This document shows, piece after piece, positions 27,652 to 37,993 of a DNA stretch of 64,000 nt. The notes under the pieces were generated by a model. The model saw nothing but the letters and a program-made list of their open reading frames with translations, was not told the DNA's origin and did no database searches. Positions within the stretch are counted from its first letter, which is position 1; each line of letters begins with the position of its first letter. This DNA is from Selaginella moellendorffii (lineage: Eukaryota > Streptophyta > Lycopodiopsida > Selaginellales > Selaginellaceae), in NCBI RefSeq assembly GCF_000143415.4, contig NW_003314310.1, forward strand, positions 1,180,611 through 1,244,610, read 5' to 3'. Position numbers and translations under genes: made by a program.

Positions 27652-27891
27652 GTAGGATGGCGTAGGCGCACTATTCCCATAAGATCAAGGTGGTATCAAA
27701 AGATATGCGCCCTGGCTGCCCTAGTCGTCGGCGCTATCGGGGCCGTTGCCTGGCCCAGCCGAAGCACAGCCGTCGGATCCGCGCAGGACTGACTGAAAAT
27801 AAATAAAAATCGCTGTTTGCGCTTTCCTCTCTCCTCCTAGGTCTTTCTCTCACTCCCTTGCTCTTGCGCTGTTCATCTTCGCTCCGCTCCC

Positions 27892-28413
27892 ATGGCTGCC
27901 AATCCCAAGGTCTTCTTCGACATCGCCATCGGCGGTAGCCCCGCCGGGCGCATCGTGATGGAGCTGTACGCAGACACTGTGCCCAAGACGGCGGAGAACT
28001 TCCGCGCGCTGTGCACGGGTGAGAAGGGTATCGGCAAGAGCGGCAAGCCGCTGCACTACAAGGGCTCCAAGTTCCACCGCGTCATCCCCGACTTCATGTG
28101 CCAGGGCGGCGACTTCACGGCCGGGAACGGCACGGGCGGCGAGTCCATCTACGGCATGAAGTTCGCGGACGAGAACTTCAACAAGAAGCACACGGGCGCG
28201 GGCGTGCTGTCCATGGCCAACGCCGGGGCCAACACCAACGGATCCCAGTTCTTCCTCTGCACCGTGCCCTGCTCCTGGCTCGATGGCAAGCACGTCGTCT
28301 TCGGCCAGGTTGTGGAGGGGCTCAACATCGTCAAGGACATCGAGAAGGTGGGCAGCTCCTCGGGCAAGACGAGCAAGCCCGTGGTGATTGCCGACTGTGG
28401 CCAGCTCTCTTAG
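27892..28413 (+). CDS. CYP: Cytosolic cyclophilin (peptidyl-prolyl cis-trans isomerase)
   Basis: Intronless gene for a 173-residue single-domain cyclophilin of CYP18/ROC type, which catalyses prolyl isomerisation and binds cyclosporin. Seen: the family start FFDIAIGG, the catalytic [16 protein letters not shown], the plant-specific loop [12 protein letters not shown] absent from animal CypA, the binding-site segments [15 protein letters not shown] and [12 protein letters not shown], and the C-terminal ADCGQLS. There is no targeting peptide. A TATA-like AAATAAATAAAAA lies about 85-95 nt upstream, near 27798-27810. High GC in third positions suggests strong expression. Confidence 0.96.
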   Translation: MAANPKVFFDIAIGGSPAGRIVMELYADTVPKTAENFRALCTGEKGIGKSGKPLHYKGSKFHRVIPDFMCQGGDFTAGNGTGGESIYGMKFADENFNKKHTGAGVLSMANAGANTNGSQFFLCTVPCSWLDGKHVVFGQVVEGLNIVKDIEKVGSSSGKTSKPVVIADCGQLS

Positions 28414-28601
28414 ATCTATCTGCAGCGAGCGAGCTGCTTGACTTGATTGTTGTGTCCTTTCTATGCTAGCTGCTCTATCTCTCTCTCTCTCTTTTGCATA
28501 TCTCTTGCTTGTTTGTTGGTTCGAGCTCTGGAATGAAAAACGAAAAAAAAGGATTAAAGCTCCCAATCTCTCTCTCACAAGCTTAGGTCGTTTGATTGAC
28601 T

Positions 28602-30147
28602 ATGGCATCGTCCTCGCGTTGCCCTCTGCTGGATTGCGGCAGCAGAGCGTGGCCGCGGGCAACCTGTAGCCCGGAACGGCAAGCGCATGGCTCAGGTGAG
28701 CAGGCTAGAGCCTTCCTTTGCTCCTCGCAAGTAAGCCTATCATTGGTTGCAGCAAGGACGTTGGTTTATGCCAGGAAGAAATCGGGATTTGCAGAGCTGC
28801 TGCTCCAGAAAAGGTTGGGTGCAAGTTGCAAGTTGCAGCGCATTGTTTGTAATCCATCCGTGTGGTTCGTTTTCTCCAGGCAAGGCGAACAGCCGCATGG
28901 CAAGCACTTGAAGTTGAAGCCTGGAAGAGTGTCCCCTCCGCTCAGCGTTCCCGCAGACATCCCCAGGCCACCGTATGTTGGTTCAGCCGCAGCGCCTGCT
29001 TTCAACATGGAGCCGCAAGTCCACGACGAGAGTGGTGTGGCGAGAATGCGAGCCGCAGGGGAGCTAGCTGCCCGAGTTCGCGACTTTGCTGGTAGCCTCA
29101 TCAAGGTACGAAAGGCTCGAACGCAAAGTGTTTCGGCGCTTTGACTGCCTTTGTGGTGCAGCCAGGTGTAACGACGGACGAGATCGACAAGGCAGTGCAC
29201 AAGATGATTGTTGAAGCGGGTGCATATCCATCGCCTCTCGGATACGGTGGGTTTCCGAAGAGCGTGTGCACGTCCGTGAACGAATGCATCTGCCACGGTA
29301 TACCCGATTCTCGTCCGCTTCAGGTAACACAAGTTAAGTCCCAGACTAAGTAAGAATCCTCGACCACACCAGGACGGCGACATTATAAACATCGACGTGA
29401 CTGTCTATCTGAATGTATGTAAGCCACAGAGGTGCCAAATCTCACACGGTTTTCTTTCAGGGATATCACGGGGACACATCCGCAACTTTCCTTTGCGGCA
29501 CCGTCAGTGACGAGGCCAAGCGGCTGGTAGAGGTGCGGAGAAAGAGAAACTTTTGTGTGGCTGGTTGCTGAGTTTTGTGCATAGCCAGGTGACTCGCGAG
29601 GCCCTGGACAAGGCAATCGCAGTTTGTGGCCCAGGTGTGGAATTCAAAAAGATCGGGAGGACCATCCAGTGAGGCCTTTCTTTTGCTTTGTTATCGTGTT
29701 TTCATCCTTTTTGTCTCTTGCTTTTGTCGCTCGCCACCAGTGATGTTGCTGATAAGTTCAAGTACGGGGTGGTGAAGCGATTTGTTGGGCATGGAATCGG
29801 CACCATATTCCATTGCGCTCCCTCCATCCTGCATTTCCGTAAGGAAGGAGAGTGTCGCAATCCAGCTCTAACACCGAAGCGTTGGTACCTGGCTTTACAG
29901 GAAATAATGAACCTGGTCGCATGCAGATTGGTCAAACGTTCACGATTGGTAAGAGTGCTCACGTTGATCTCGTTTCCCCTCCGACTCTCTTGTTCCAGAG
30001 CCAATGCTGACAATGGGGAAGCCGGACGACCTGATCTGGCCGGACAACTGGACCGCGGTGACGGTCGACGGCAGCCTTTCTGCGCAGTTCGAGCACACCC
30101 TGCTCGTCACAGGGGACGGTGTCCAGGTATTGACGCGAGCACCATAA
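28602..30147 (+). CDS. MAP1D: Organellar methionine aminopeptidase, MAP1D type
   Basis: Type I methionine aminopeptidase that removes initiator Met in plastids/mitochondria. Ten exons: 28602-28695, 28753-28813, 28880-29105, 29162-29323, 29373-29414, 29461-29532, 29589-29668, 29741-29838, 29901-29948, 29999-30147, for 343 residues. The Ser/Arg/Cys-rich N-terminus with few acidic residues is a transit peptide. The body shows [20 protein letters not shown], the metal-binding Asp residues in INIDVT and GDTSAT, the His in FVGHGIG, Glu in TIEPML, and Glu in [10 protein letters not shown]. All five metal ligands of the pita-bread fold are present. The stop is 44 nt from the stop of the convergent NdhU-like gene, so their 3' UTRs must overlap. 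Confidence 0.94.
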
Positions 30148-30191
30148 TGTCGAGGCGAGATAGATAATACACAAGATTACACGATTCGTAG

Positions 30192-31007
30192 CTAGTGGAG
30201 AAAGACACCAAGGAAGATGGAAAGGACGAACCATCCCAGGAAGAAGTAGCCCACCTTTCTGATTGCATCCATGTCCTCCTCGTCCTGCATTGCACGATTT
30301 GTAAAGAGCTGGCGGGAAAGTCAGGACGCTGGCATACCACGGGTGGATCCGGGAGGCTGTACTTCTGGGTGATGTCCGCCTCGTAAGGCCAGACGTAGCG
30401 TTTGTTCTTGTTCTTCTCCTGGAGAATGCTCCAGTCATACAGCCTCCGCTGCCGCTCCGAGGTTAATACGTCAAAGGATTGCTACAACACGAGCCCTGCA
30501 TTGTGTGAGTGTAGTGCTGGTGAGCGACGACGTGTGGCTCACCTGGAGCTGTTGCAGCTGATCGCGAATTGCATCGTCGCTCCAGCCGTCTTCCTTGAGA
30601 GCCATCACTTCGTCCACTCGCTCCTTGAAAGCAGCAGCAATCTGAAACGGGCAATGCACGAGTTAGCTATCGGAACGCAAGGCTCGGTTACCTGAGACGT
30701 GGGTGCTTGCCACGGGACTTGGAGGCGTGCATAGTGGTCCACGTCTGTAATCGGCCCTGCGTTCCTAACAAGCGCCAAAGCTCAAGCTCCACGCTACGTA
30801 GCAAGCGTTTGTACCTTTGCTGGCCAGCACCTTCTTGAAGTTGGTCATGGTGAGCAGGGGATCCTTCGTCCTGGGCGGCGGCGCTGCCAGGCTCTTGTCC
30901 ACCGGGGCCCTTTCAATCGCCTCGCTCGCATCGCTTGCCCTGGCGCACATCCGCCTCCGCCTCACCAGGAGCAATCGCGTGCACAGCAGCGAGCCGGCAA
31001 CCGCCAT
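30192..31007 (-). CDS. Plastid NDH subunit U (CRRL)-like J-domain protein
   Basis: Five exons on the minus strand (31007-30815, 30756-30692, 30641-30543, 30481-30338, 30284-30192) encode 197 residues. A transit-like N-terminus rich in Arg/Ala/Leu is followed by a degenerate J domain (YARLQVPWQAPTSQI, AAFKERVDEVMALKEDGWS, SFDVLTSERQRRLYDW) lacking the HPD triplet. Then come KRYVWPYEADIT and a single C-terminal membrane helix (VGYFFLGWFVLSIFLGVFLH). This layout matches the thylakoid NDH-complex J-like subunits NdhT/CRRJ and NdhU/CRRL. The missing HPD favours NdhU. Role in the plastid NDH complex is inferred. The alternative is an unassigned thylakoid J-like protein. Its start is 76 nt from the BMS1 start. 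Confidence 0.72.
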
Positions 31008-31058
31008 GGCCGCGAGCAAGCCACACCACACAACACACAAAAAATGGGAGGAGAGGAG

Positions 31059-31076
31059 GTTTAGGGTTTAGGGTTA
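31059..31076. promoter_or_regulatory. Telo-box in the NdhU-BMS1 divergent promoter
   Basis: GGTTTAGGGTTTAGGGTT spans a telo-box (AAACCCTAAACCC on the minus strand) 8 nt before the BMS1 ATG in a 76-nt divergent spacer. Telo-boxes are typical of plant ribosome-biogenesis promoters, which fits BMS1. Confidence 0.6.
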
Positions 31077-31083
31077 CTTGGGG

Positions 31084-34000
31084 ATGGCGGACGAGGAGGC
31101 CGCGCACAAGCAGCACAGGGCATCCAGGGCGGGGGCGTCTGCCGGTGCCAGCAAGCTCAAGAAGAAGAAGAAGAATGATCGCGGCCCCTCCACCAAGCAG
31201 TCCAATCCCAAGGTCAGTAGAACGCATTGCTGCGCGCTTGCTTGACATGCCGCTGCCTCTCCCAGGCCTTCACATTCCGATCTGCCGTGAGAGCAAAGCG
31301 GCAGCAGGCGGTCTCGGCGGAGCGGCAGCAGCGCAAGCTCCATGTCCCAATCCTGGACCGCGCCACTGGCGAGCCGCCCCCATTCGTCATTGTGGTGCAA
31401 GGCCCCCCACAGGTGACTCTGATAACTTTGCACACTCACTTCGCTCATACTTTCTCCAGGTTGGAAAGTCTTTGCTCGTACAGTGTCTCGTCAAGCACTA
31501 CACCAAGCACAGCCTCTCCAACATCAGTGGCCCGATCACTATCATCGCTGGTGTGACTTTTGCTCTCGTTTCGTCGCGCCACTCCGGCTCACGGTGTGTC
31601 TTTGTCTTGGTCCAGGAAAACACCGGCGTCTGCAGTTTATCGAGTGTGCCAACGATCTCAATGCGATGATCGACGCTGCCAAGTTTGCGGACCTTGTTCT
31701 ACTACTCATCGATGGCAGCTATGGTTTCGAGATGGTGAGCCTGCGAGTTCAAGCCCCTAGGCTGGCTAACATTATTTGATGCAGGAAACCTTCGAGTTTC
31801 TCAACTTACTACAAGTTCATGGCTTTCCTAAAGTTATGGGCGTGTTGACGCACTTAGACAAGTTCAAGGATGTCAAGGCGTTGAGAAAGACGAAAAAGCA
31901 GTTGAAGAGCAGATTTTGGACGGAGATTTACGATGGTGCGAAACTCTTTTACCTCTCAGGGCTTATTCATGGAAAGTTAGTCTTTTTCTTTTGGTCATTT
32001 TCAGTGGGGAGCACTAAACGTTTTGTTTTGTTTTGCTCTTTCTAGGTACTCTAAGCGTGAGATCCATAATCTTGCGAGGTTCATATCTGTGGCGAAGTTC
32101 CGGCCATTACAGTGGAGGACTACTCACCCCTACATGATTGCTGACCGTTTTGAAGATGTTACAGCCCCAGAAGATGTTGACGCGAATCCAAAGTGCGACA
32201 GGAATGTAACTATCTATGGCTATCTCCGTGGAACCAATTTGAAGAAAACCATGAAGGTGTCAATGTTTTGCCTGGAAAGTAATTTTTACTGACACATTTA
32301 TTTGATGCAGGTCCATATAGCTGGTGTTGGAGATTGTAGTATGTCCGCTGTTACTCTACTGCCGGACCCATGTCCTCTGCCTTCTGCAGCAAAGAAACGT
32401 GGCCTTCGCGAAAAGGAAAAGCTTTTGTACGCACCCATGGCAGATGTTGGAGACATGCTGTACGACAAGGATGCTGTTTATATAAACATTAGCGACCATC
32501 AAGTGCAGTTTTCTAAAAACTGTGAGGATGCAGAAAAAACACAAGGTAAGAACCATGCCTTTACTTCCTTTACTGACGAGTGAAGGCACCAGGAAAAGAT
32601 GGAGACGTAGGCGAGACGATGGTGAAGTCACTGCAACAATCAAAGTATTCAATTGATGAAAAGCTGCAGCAAAGCTTTATCCAATTTTTCAAAAGTAGCG
32701 CCATTCAAAGCGCCTCTGACTCGGAAGCGGATGAATCTGATGAATCTGGGCCTGAAAAAGATGATGCGATGGCTACTGTTTCAGAAGATGGGAGACTGAG
32801 AAGACGCGTCATGTTTCCAAATGAGGCCGATGAAGAGGGCGCCGCCGAGGTTTGCTTTGCATAATTTGACCAATCCACGTTTTACGTAGCGTCATTCAGG
32901 GACCTGAGGACGTGAACAATGGGGATAGTAGCGAAGACGATATTACAGGAGAGGAAAATGGTGACGAAGAACGTATGGTACATGGAGAAGGAGAAGGAGA
33001 AGAAGAAGAAGAAGGCGAAGGAGAAGGAGAAGAAGAAGAAGAAGGAGAAGGAGAAGGAGAAGAAGGAAAAGAAGAACAAGAAAATGAAGAGAACGAAGAT
33101 GGTAAGCGTTGTTATCCAAAGTAGGGACTGCTGACAAGATTTCTGTGGCTAAACAGTGGAGATGGGAAATGCTTTGCAATGGAAACAAGGCTTGATGAAC
33201 CGCGTTGGAGCATCCAAAAGCAACGTAAATCTGATGCAAGTTGTGTATGGGCATGTGGAGGCTTCATCAAAAGATAAAGACTTCCAAGAAGATATCTCAG
33301 ATAGCGACGAGGAACTGTTTAAGCCAAAACGGCAGCGGCACCAGGCTTCCAAGGTTCCTTTTTCCGTTTTTAATCTCTCTTTTTTTGGACTTAAAGCTTT
33401 CCTCTCTTCAGGACACGGTAGCTGCTAATGCCCAGAACTTAGACTTGGAGGATTGTTCAAGGCTCACATTAGAAGTGGACGACTGGCATAACCAAGAAGT
33501 TATTGAAGCTATTCGTGACCGGTTCGTGACGGGTGACTGGAACAAGGCGTCACAACGACAAAAGGGTGAGGTGGAGGAAGATGATCTGGTGTACGGCGAC
33601 TTTGAAGATTTGGAGACTGGTGAACAACACGTTGCCGCAGAAAATCACGAGGATGCTGAACGGAGGCTGAAGAAACTTGCTCTCAGAGCTGCATTTGATG
33701 CTAAATATCCTTTTCTGTCTCATTTCTGCATTGATATTGTGTCATTTCCTGACTTCGAAGCACATATGATGGGTCAGCCAGCTTAGACGAGGAGAACAAG
33801 GAGGTGGAAGGTCCGAAGGAAAAGGATCACTTTGACAAGGTTCGGTATCCTAAGTTATCGATTGTAGTGTTAACTGAGTTTATCATGTGCAGCTGAAAGA
33901 AGATATGGAGTTGCAAAAGCAAAGAAACGCTGCGGAGCTGCAGGATATTGATGCCACCACACGTATAGAGATGGAGGGGTTTTCTGTGGGAACGTATTTG

Positions 34001-35449
34001 AGAGTAGAGTTCCGCGGAATGCCTTATGAGCTCGTGCATCATTTTGATGCTCGGCATCCAATTCTTGTCGGCGGCATCAGCAAATCTGAAGAGAGCGCCG
34101 GGTTTATGCAGGTAAAGGGAAAACGCTTTTAAGTCTTTGGTTCAAGTATTCTATTCGTGCAGGTCCGATTGAAAAAACATAGGTGGCACAAGAAGGTGTT
34201 GAAGAATCGGGATCCTTTGGTTGTGTCTGCTGGGTGGCGGCGATATCAGACGCTACCAGTGTATTCCCTTGAAGACCGGAATGGACGTCATCGGATGCTG
34301 AAGTACACACCAGAACACATGCACTGTATTGCAACCTTTTGGGGACCCCTTGCGCCTCCAAACACTGGCATTGTCACCTTTCAGAACCTCTCAAACTCCC
34401 AGGTACATACATACAAATACATATACAATCTTGATTTTTACTTCGTGCTTTCATTTTGCAGCCATTATTTCGTATAACTGGGACGGGAGTTGTCTTAGAA
34501 TGGGACCAGTCCGTGCAAATTGTCAAGAAGCTGAAGCTCGTTGGTTATCCTTACAAAATCTACAAGAAAACAGCCTTCATCCGTGATATGTTTACATCGG
34601 AGTTGGAAGTCGCTCGGTTTGAGGGTGCCTCCGTGCGGACTGTAAGTGGAATTCGTGGCCAGATCAAGAAGGTAAGAAATTTAAGTTTGCTGGTTCCAGA
34701 ATGTAACGTTGTTTCAACCAGGCGGTTAAAGCTGGAAGCGGCAAGGAAGGTTCCGTGAGGTGTACCTTTGAAGACAAGATTTTGATGAGTGACATCGTGT
34801 TTTTGCGGACGTGGACGAAAGTTGATATTCCCCGGTTTTTTAATCCAGTGACGACGCTACTGCAGTCACGAGATACCGTGTGGAAGGGTATGAAAACGGT
34901 TGCTGAACTTCGAAGCGAGCAAAATGTGTCCGTTCCCGTAAACAAAAACTCTCTCTACAGAGTAAGTGTTGGTATAATCTTTCGTACTGTGGTTTCATCT
35001 GGCCCTTACATGTGTTGCAGCCGACTGAGAGGCAACCCCGACGTTTTAATCCACTTCAAATTCCGAAGGCTCTGCAAGCTGCACTCCCTTTCAAATCCAA
35101 GCCGAAGCTTTCAGCCAAACGTAAAAAACCACTCTTGGAGTCAGCGCGTGCTGTGGTGCTAGAACCGAACGAGCGGAAGGTTGTGTCTTTGGTGCAACAG
35201 CTCACAACCATTCAAAATGACAAGGTAAGTCTTACAATCGTCCCACAAGTTTCAAGACGTTCAACGTCTCGGTTGTAGGCAAAGAAAAGGAAGCTGGAAC
35301 AACGGAAGAAGAAGGAGGCCTACACTGCTCAAAAGGCAAAGGAGGAGGAAGAGAGCAAGAAAAGAAGGCGAGAAGAGATTCGCGAGCGACACAGGTCCCA
35401 AGCCGTTCCTGGAAGGCCTTTGAACAAGAAGCCCAGGCGAAACGTGTAA
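31084..35449 (+). CDS. BMS1: BMS1 ribosome-biogenesis GTPase
   Basis: Nucleolar GTPase of the small-subunit processome needed for 40S maturation. Eighteen exons (31084-31212, 31266-31412, 31460-31550, 31616-31734, 31785-31975, 32046-32256, 32311-32545, 32593-32849, 32900-33101, 33157-33353, 33412-33704, 33764-33839, 33893-34111, 34163-34402, 34462-34671, 34722-34961, 35021-35224, 35279-35449) sum to 1143 residues. The basic N-terminus is followed by the P-loop [19 protein letters not shown] (G4-like), AARP2CN, an acidic central region with a Glu/Gly repeat encoded at about 32970-33080, the RIBIOP_C domain ([33 protein letters not shown]) and a Lys/Arg-rich tail. The intron after exon 11 is AT-AC; all others are GT-AG. 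Confidence 0.96.
32970..33080 (+). repeat. GAAGGA-type purine repeat inside BMS1 exon 9
   Basis: Near-perfect tandem GGAGAAGGAGAAGAAGAA units, all purine, encode alternating Glu/Gly blocks. The repeat is in frame and probably length-variable, lying in the acidic linker where BMS1 tolerates variation. Confidence 0.8.
33705..33763 (+). other. AT-AC (U12-type) intron in BMS1
   Basis: 59-nt intron beginning ATATCCTTTT, the U12 5' splice-site consensus, and ending in AC. TTCCTGAC at 33746-33753 resembles the U12 branch site TTCCTTAAC, with the branch A at 33752 only 11 nt from the 3' end. Splicing gives FDAKYDGS, matching the BMS1 family frame. No GT-AG option restores the frame here. Confidence 0.85.
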
Positions 35450-35467
35450 ACCACAAATACTCTTGTA

Positions 35468-35477
35468 TTTTCCCGCC
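35468..35477 (+). promoter_or_regulatory. E2F-like site upstream of FAS2
   Basis: TTTTCCCGCC matches TTTSSCGS and lies 40 nt before the FAS2 ATG, within the 67-nt spacer after BMS1. Confidence 0.6.
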
Positions 35478-35516
35478 AGCAGAGAGCGAGGGTTTTTGGT
35501 TTTCGGTGGCTGCAAG

Positions 35517-37268
35517 ATGAAGGCGGGCACCGTGCAGATTGCCTGGCACGGCTGTGACCCAGTGCTCTCTGCCGACTTCCACCCGGTCTCTGGTTTGCTC
35601 GCCACTTGTGGCGCCGACAAGGATATCAAAGTATCAGTCATTTCTCTTTGCTCTCTCGCTCAAGCTCTCGGCTTCCTGTTTGCAGCTCTGGTTACTCGCG
35701 TCTGTGGATGGCAAGGCTCTTACCAAAGTCACATTTGAGGCGAGCTTGTCGCACCATTCAGCTGCTGTCAATGCTGTCCGCTTCTCACCCTCTGGTGGGT
35801 CTTAGGTCCTTTTTCTTCTCTCTATCTCTCTCCGGTTAACTCCCTACGCAGGTGACGCCCTTGCATCCGGTGCCGGCGGTAAGCTTTCCTTGTAACTCTT
35901 TCCCTTTGCTAACTGGAGATCCGTTATAGAAGGAGAGCTCGCGTTGTGGAGGCTCACAGAAAACAAGGATGGTGCTGCGGTGTGGAAGGTGGTCAAGGCA
36001 TTACGGTAGGCTTTGCTTTTTTTCATCACGTGATGCAGAGCGAGCCTCCAGGTCCCACTTGAACGACGTGCACGACTTGGGCTGGTCAGCCGATGGATTG
36101 ATGCTTGCGTCTGGATCTGTGGACAACTCCTGCGTTGTCTGGGACATGACCAAGTGTACGTACTGAGGCTTGATTATGTTGTTTGCTAGCTCCGCTGCTT
36201 GCAGATGAACCCCTGCAAGTTATCAAGGATCACGCACACTACGTACAAGGGGTTGCGTGGGATCCGATTGGCTACTACCTGGCGTCCATGAGCTCGGACA
36301 GGACATGCAGGATATATTCCCGATCACAAACACCGGGGACAAAGGCGTTTACTTGTCAACGTGTTATTTCGAAAGCGGATTTTCCCACTGGGGACAGCAG
36401 CGGAGATGACATCAAGGTGGGCGTGTTGGTTTGATAATGAGATGTTGGACTTCCCTGGCTACCTTGCAGAAATGCCACTTGTTCGCGGATGAGAGCATGC
36501 CATCCTTTTTCCGCAGGCTGGCATGGTCCCCCGACGGCTCCTTTTTACTTGTTCCTGCGGGTGAAACTGCTGTTTGTCACATTAGACCTGTTTTGATGTT
36601 TTGCCTTTTGTTTCCAGGTCTTCACAAGGCCAGCGTCAACGCAGCATTCGCTTTTTCAAGGAGAGACTTGTCCAGGTGACTTAGATTCATGTGTCTTGGG
36701 ATTTTCGCACTGAGACCTGCAGCAACAATATCTAGGCCAGCTCTTCATTTCCCTGGAGCTAGTAAAGCGGTGGTGGCCACGTCCTTCTGCCCCGTCAAGT
36801 TTGCTCTCGAGGGAAACACTGGTTGGTTTCTTGTGCCATCATCTCATAATGTCATTGTCTTTTGTTCAGAGAACCGCGTTTTCAATCTACCGCACCGGCT
36901 TGTCTTTGCTATAGCGACACTCAACTCTGTTGCTATCTATAACACGCAGATGCTCAACCCGACAGCCTTTCTAGGAGGCATTCACTACCGTGCCATCACC
37001 GATCTTGCCTGGTAAACTCTTCTGGCTTCGTTCCCTCCTACAACCGGGCTCTCACCCCCGCCGCAGGTCTTATGACGCCAAGTTCCTGGTTGTCTCGTCA
37101 CAGGATGGCTACTGCACTGTGGTGGAGTTCGAGGAAGGGGAGCTTGGGCGGGCCGTGACAGGTATGTGTATTTCAAAGTGGAACGCCTCGTTTCATGAGT
37201 TTGCATTAGCAGGCAAGGCGGTGGGGGAAGGAGCGCTTTCGCAAGGCCAAGGGCCATTTATAACATGA
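35517..37268 (+). CDS. FAS2: Chromatin assembly factor 1 p60 subunit (FAS2), WD40 protein
   Basis: CAF-1 middle subunit that deposits H3-H4 behind replication forks. ATG 35517 begins [20 protein letters not shown], the family's N-terminus. Exon 1 is 35517-35630, exon 2 35686-35794, and exon 3 only 27 nt (35852-35878). Further exons carry WD repeats: [22 protein letters not shown] with [21 protein letters not shown] with [59 protein letters not shown] and [15 protein letters not shown]. The last intron (37162-37212, 51 nt) has no stop and keeps frame if retained. The protein ends soon after the last WD repeat, so it lacks much of the tail seen in longer homologues. Confidence 0.93.
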
Positions 37269-37993
37269 ACATGACAAGAGGACCAAGCAGCAGGCGACAG
37301 CAGTGGGTGTGTGGAGTTTTTTAATCTTTACTTTATCTTCTATAGCGTTTTTTTGCACTGGATTCGCGAGGAGCAGTGTGAGCGCGATGGCATCAGTCAC
37401 GTGGCGCTGCGCCCTGCATGGCATGCATGTATGCATGCATGGACGATTCAGCTTCCGGCGCGATGAAGAACTTCGTCGCGGGTCGCGGAGAGATAAAATA
37501 AAATATAAAGCTCTCTATAGAGATGATCTCGAATCGAGCACAGGATCAAGCGCAAAGTCGTGGGGAAAGGGTACGGTAATCCTGCCATGCGTCTGATTGC
37601 GATTGAAGCAGGGGAAACAAAAGTCCGGCCGTCTCGACCTGCGGGGATTAAAGATATCGTTGCTACATTATACATTGAGCATGGGCGAGAGAGGAGCATG
37701 TGAAAGCGACAAAAGGGCTTCCAAAGGCTCAGGCTGGCCACTGGCCACACACTCGAGCCCTGACCACGGCCGCTCGCGCTCTTCATTGTATGACGAGGTA
37801 CATTTTCATTCTTCTCTGCTTCCCTTTCATTTGGACGCTGGCTCGTTTCGCTTGTGAATGCGTCAAGGCGTGACTGCTTGTGCGCTTGTGTGCGCACGCC
37901 CCTGGATGGATGGCGAGTAGCTTCCTCTTCCTCGAGCGAGCGAGCGTGAAATGAGGAGCAAGTGATTGTAACGAGGGCGAGGGCGCGATTGCA
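37269..37993 (+). other. Spacer and probable UVR8 promoter
   Basis: 725 nt with no convincing ORF. It includes a CACGTG G-box at 37398-37403 (a class bound by HY5) and two CATGCATG RY motifs at 37422-37429 and 37434-37441. The remainder shows nothing recognisable. Confidence 0.4.
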
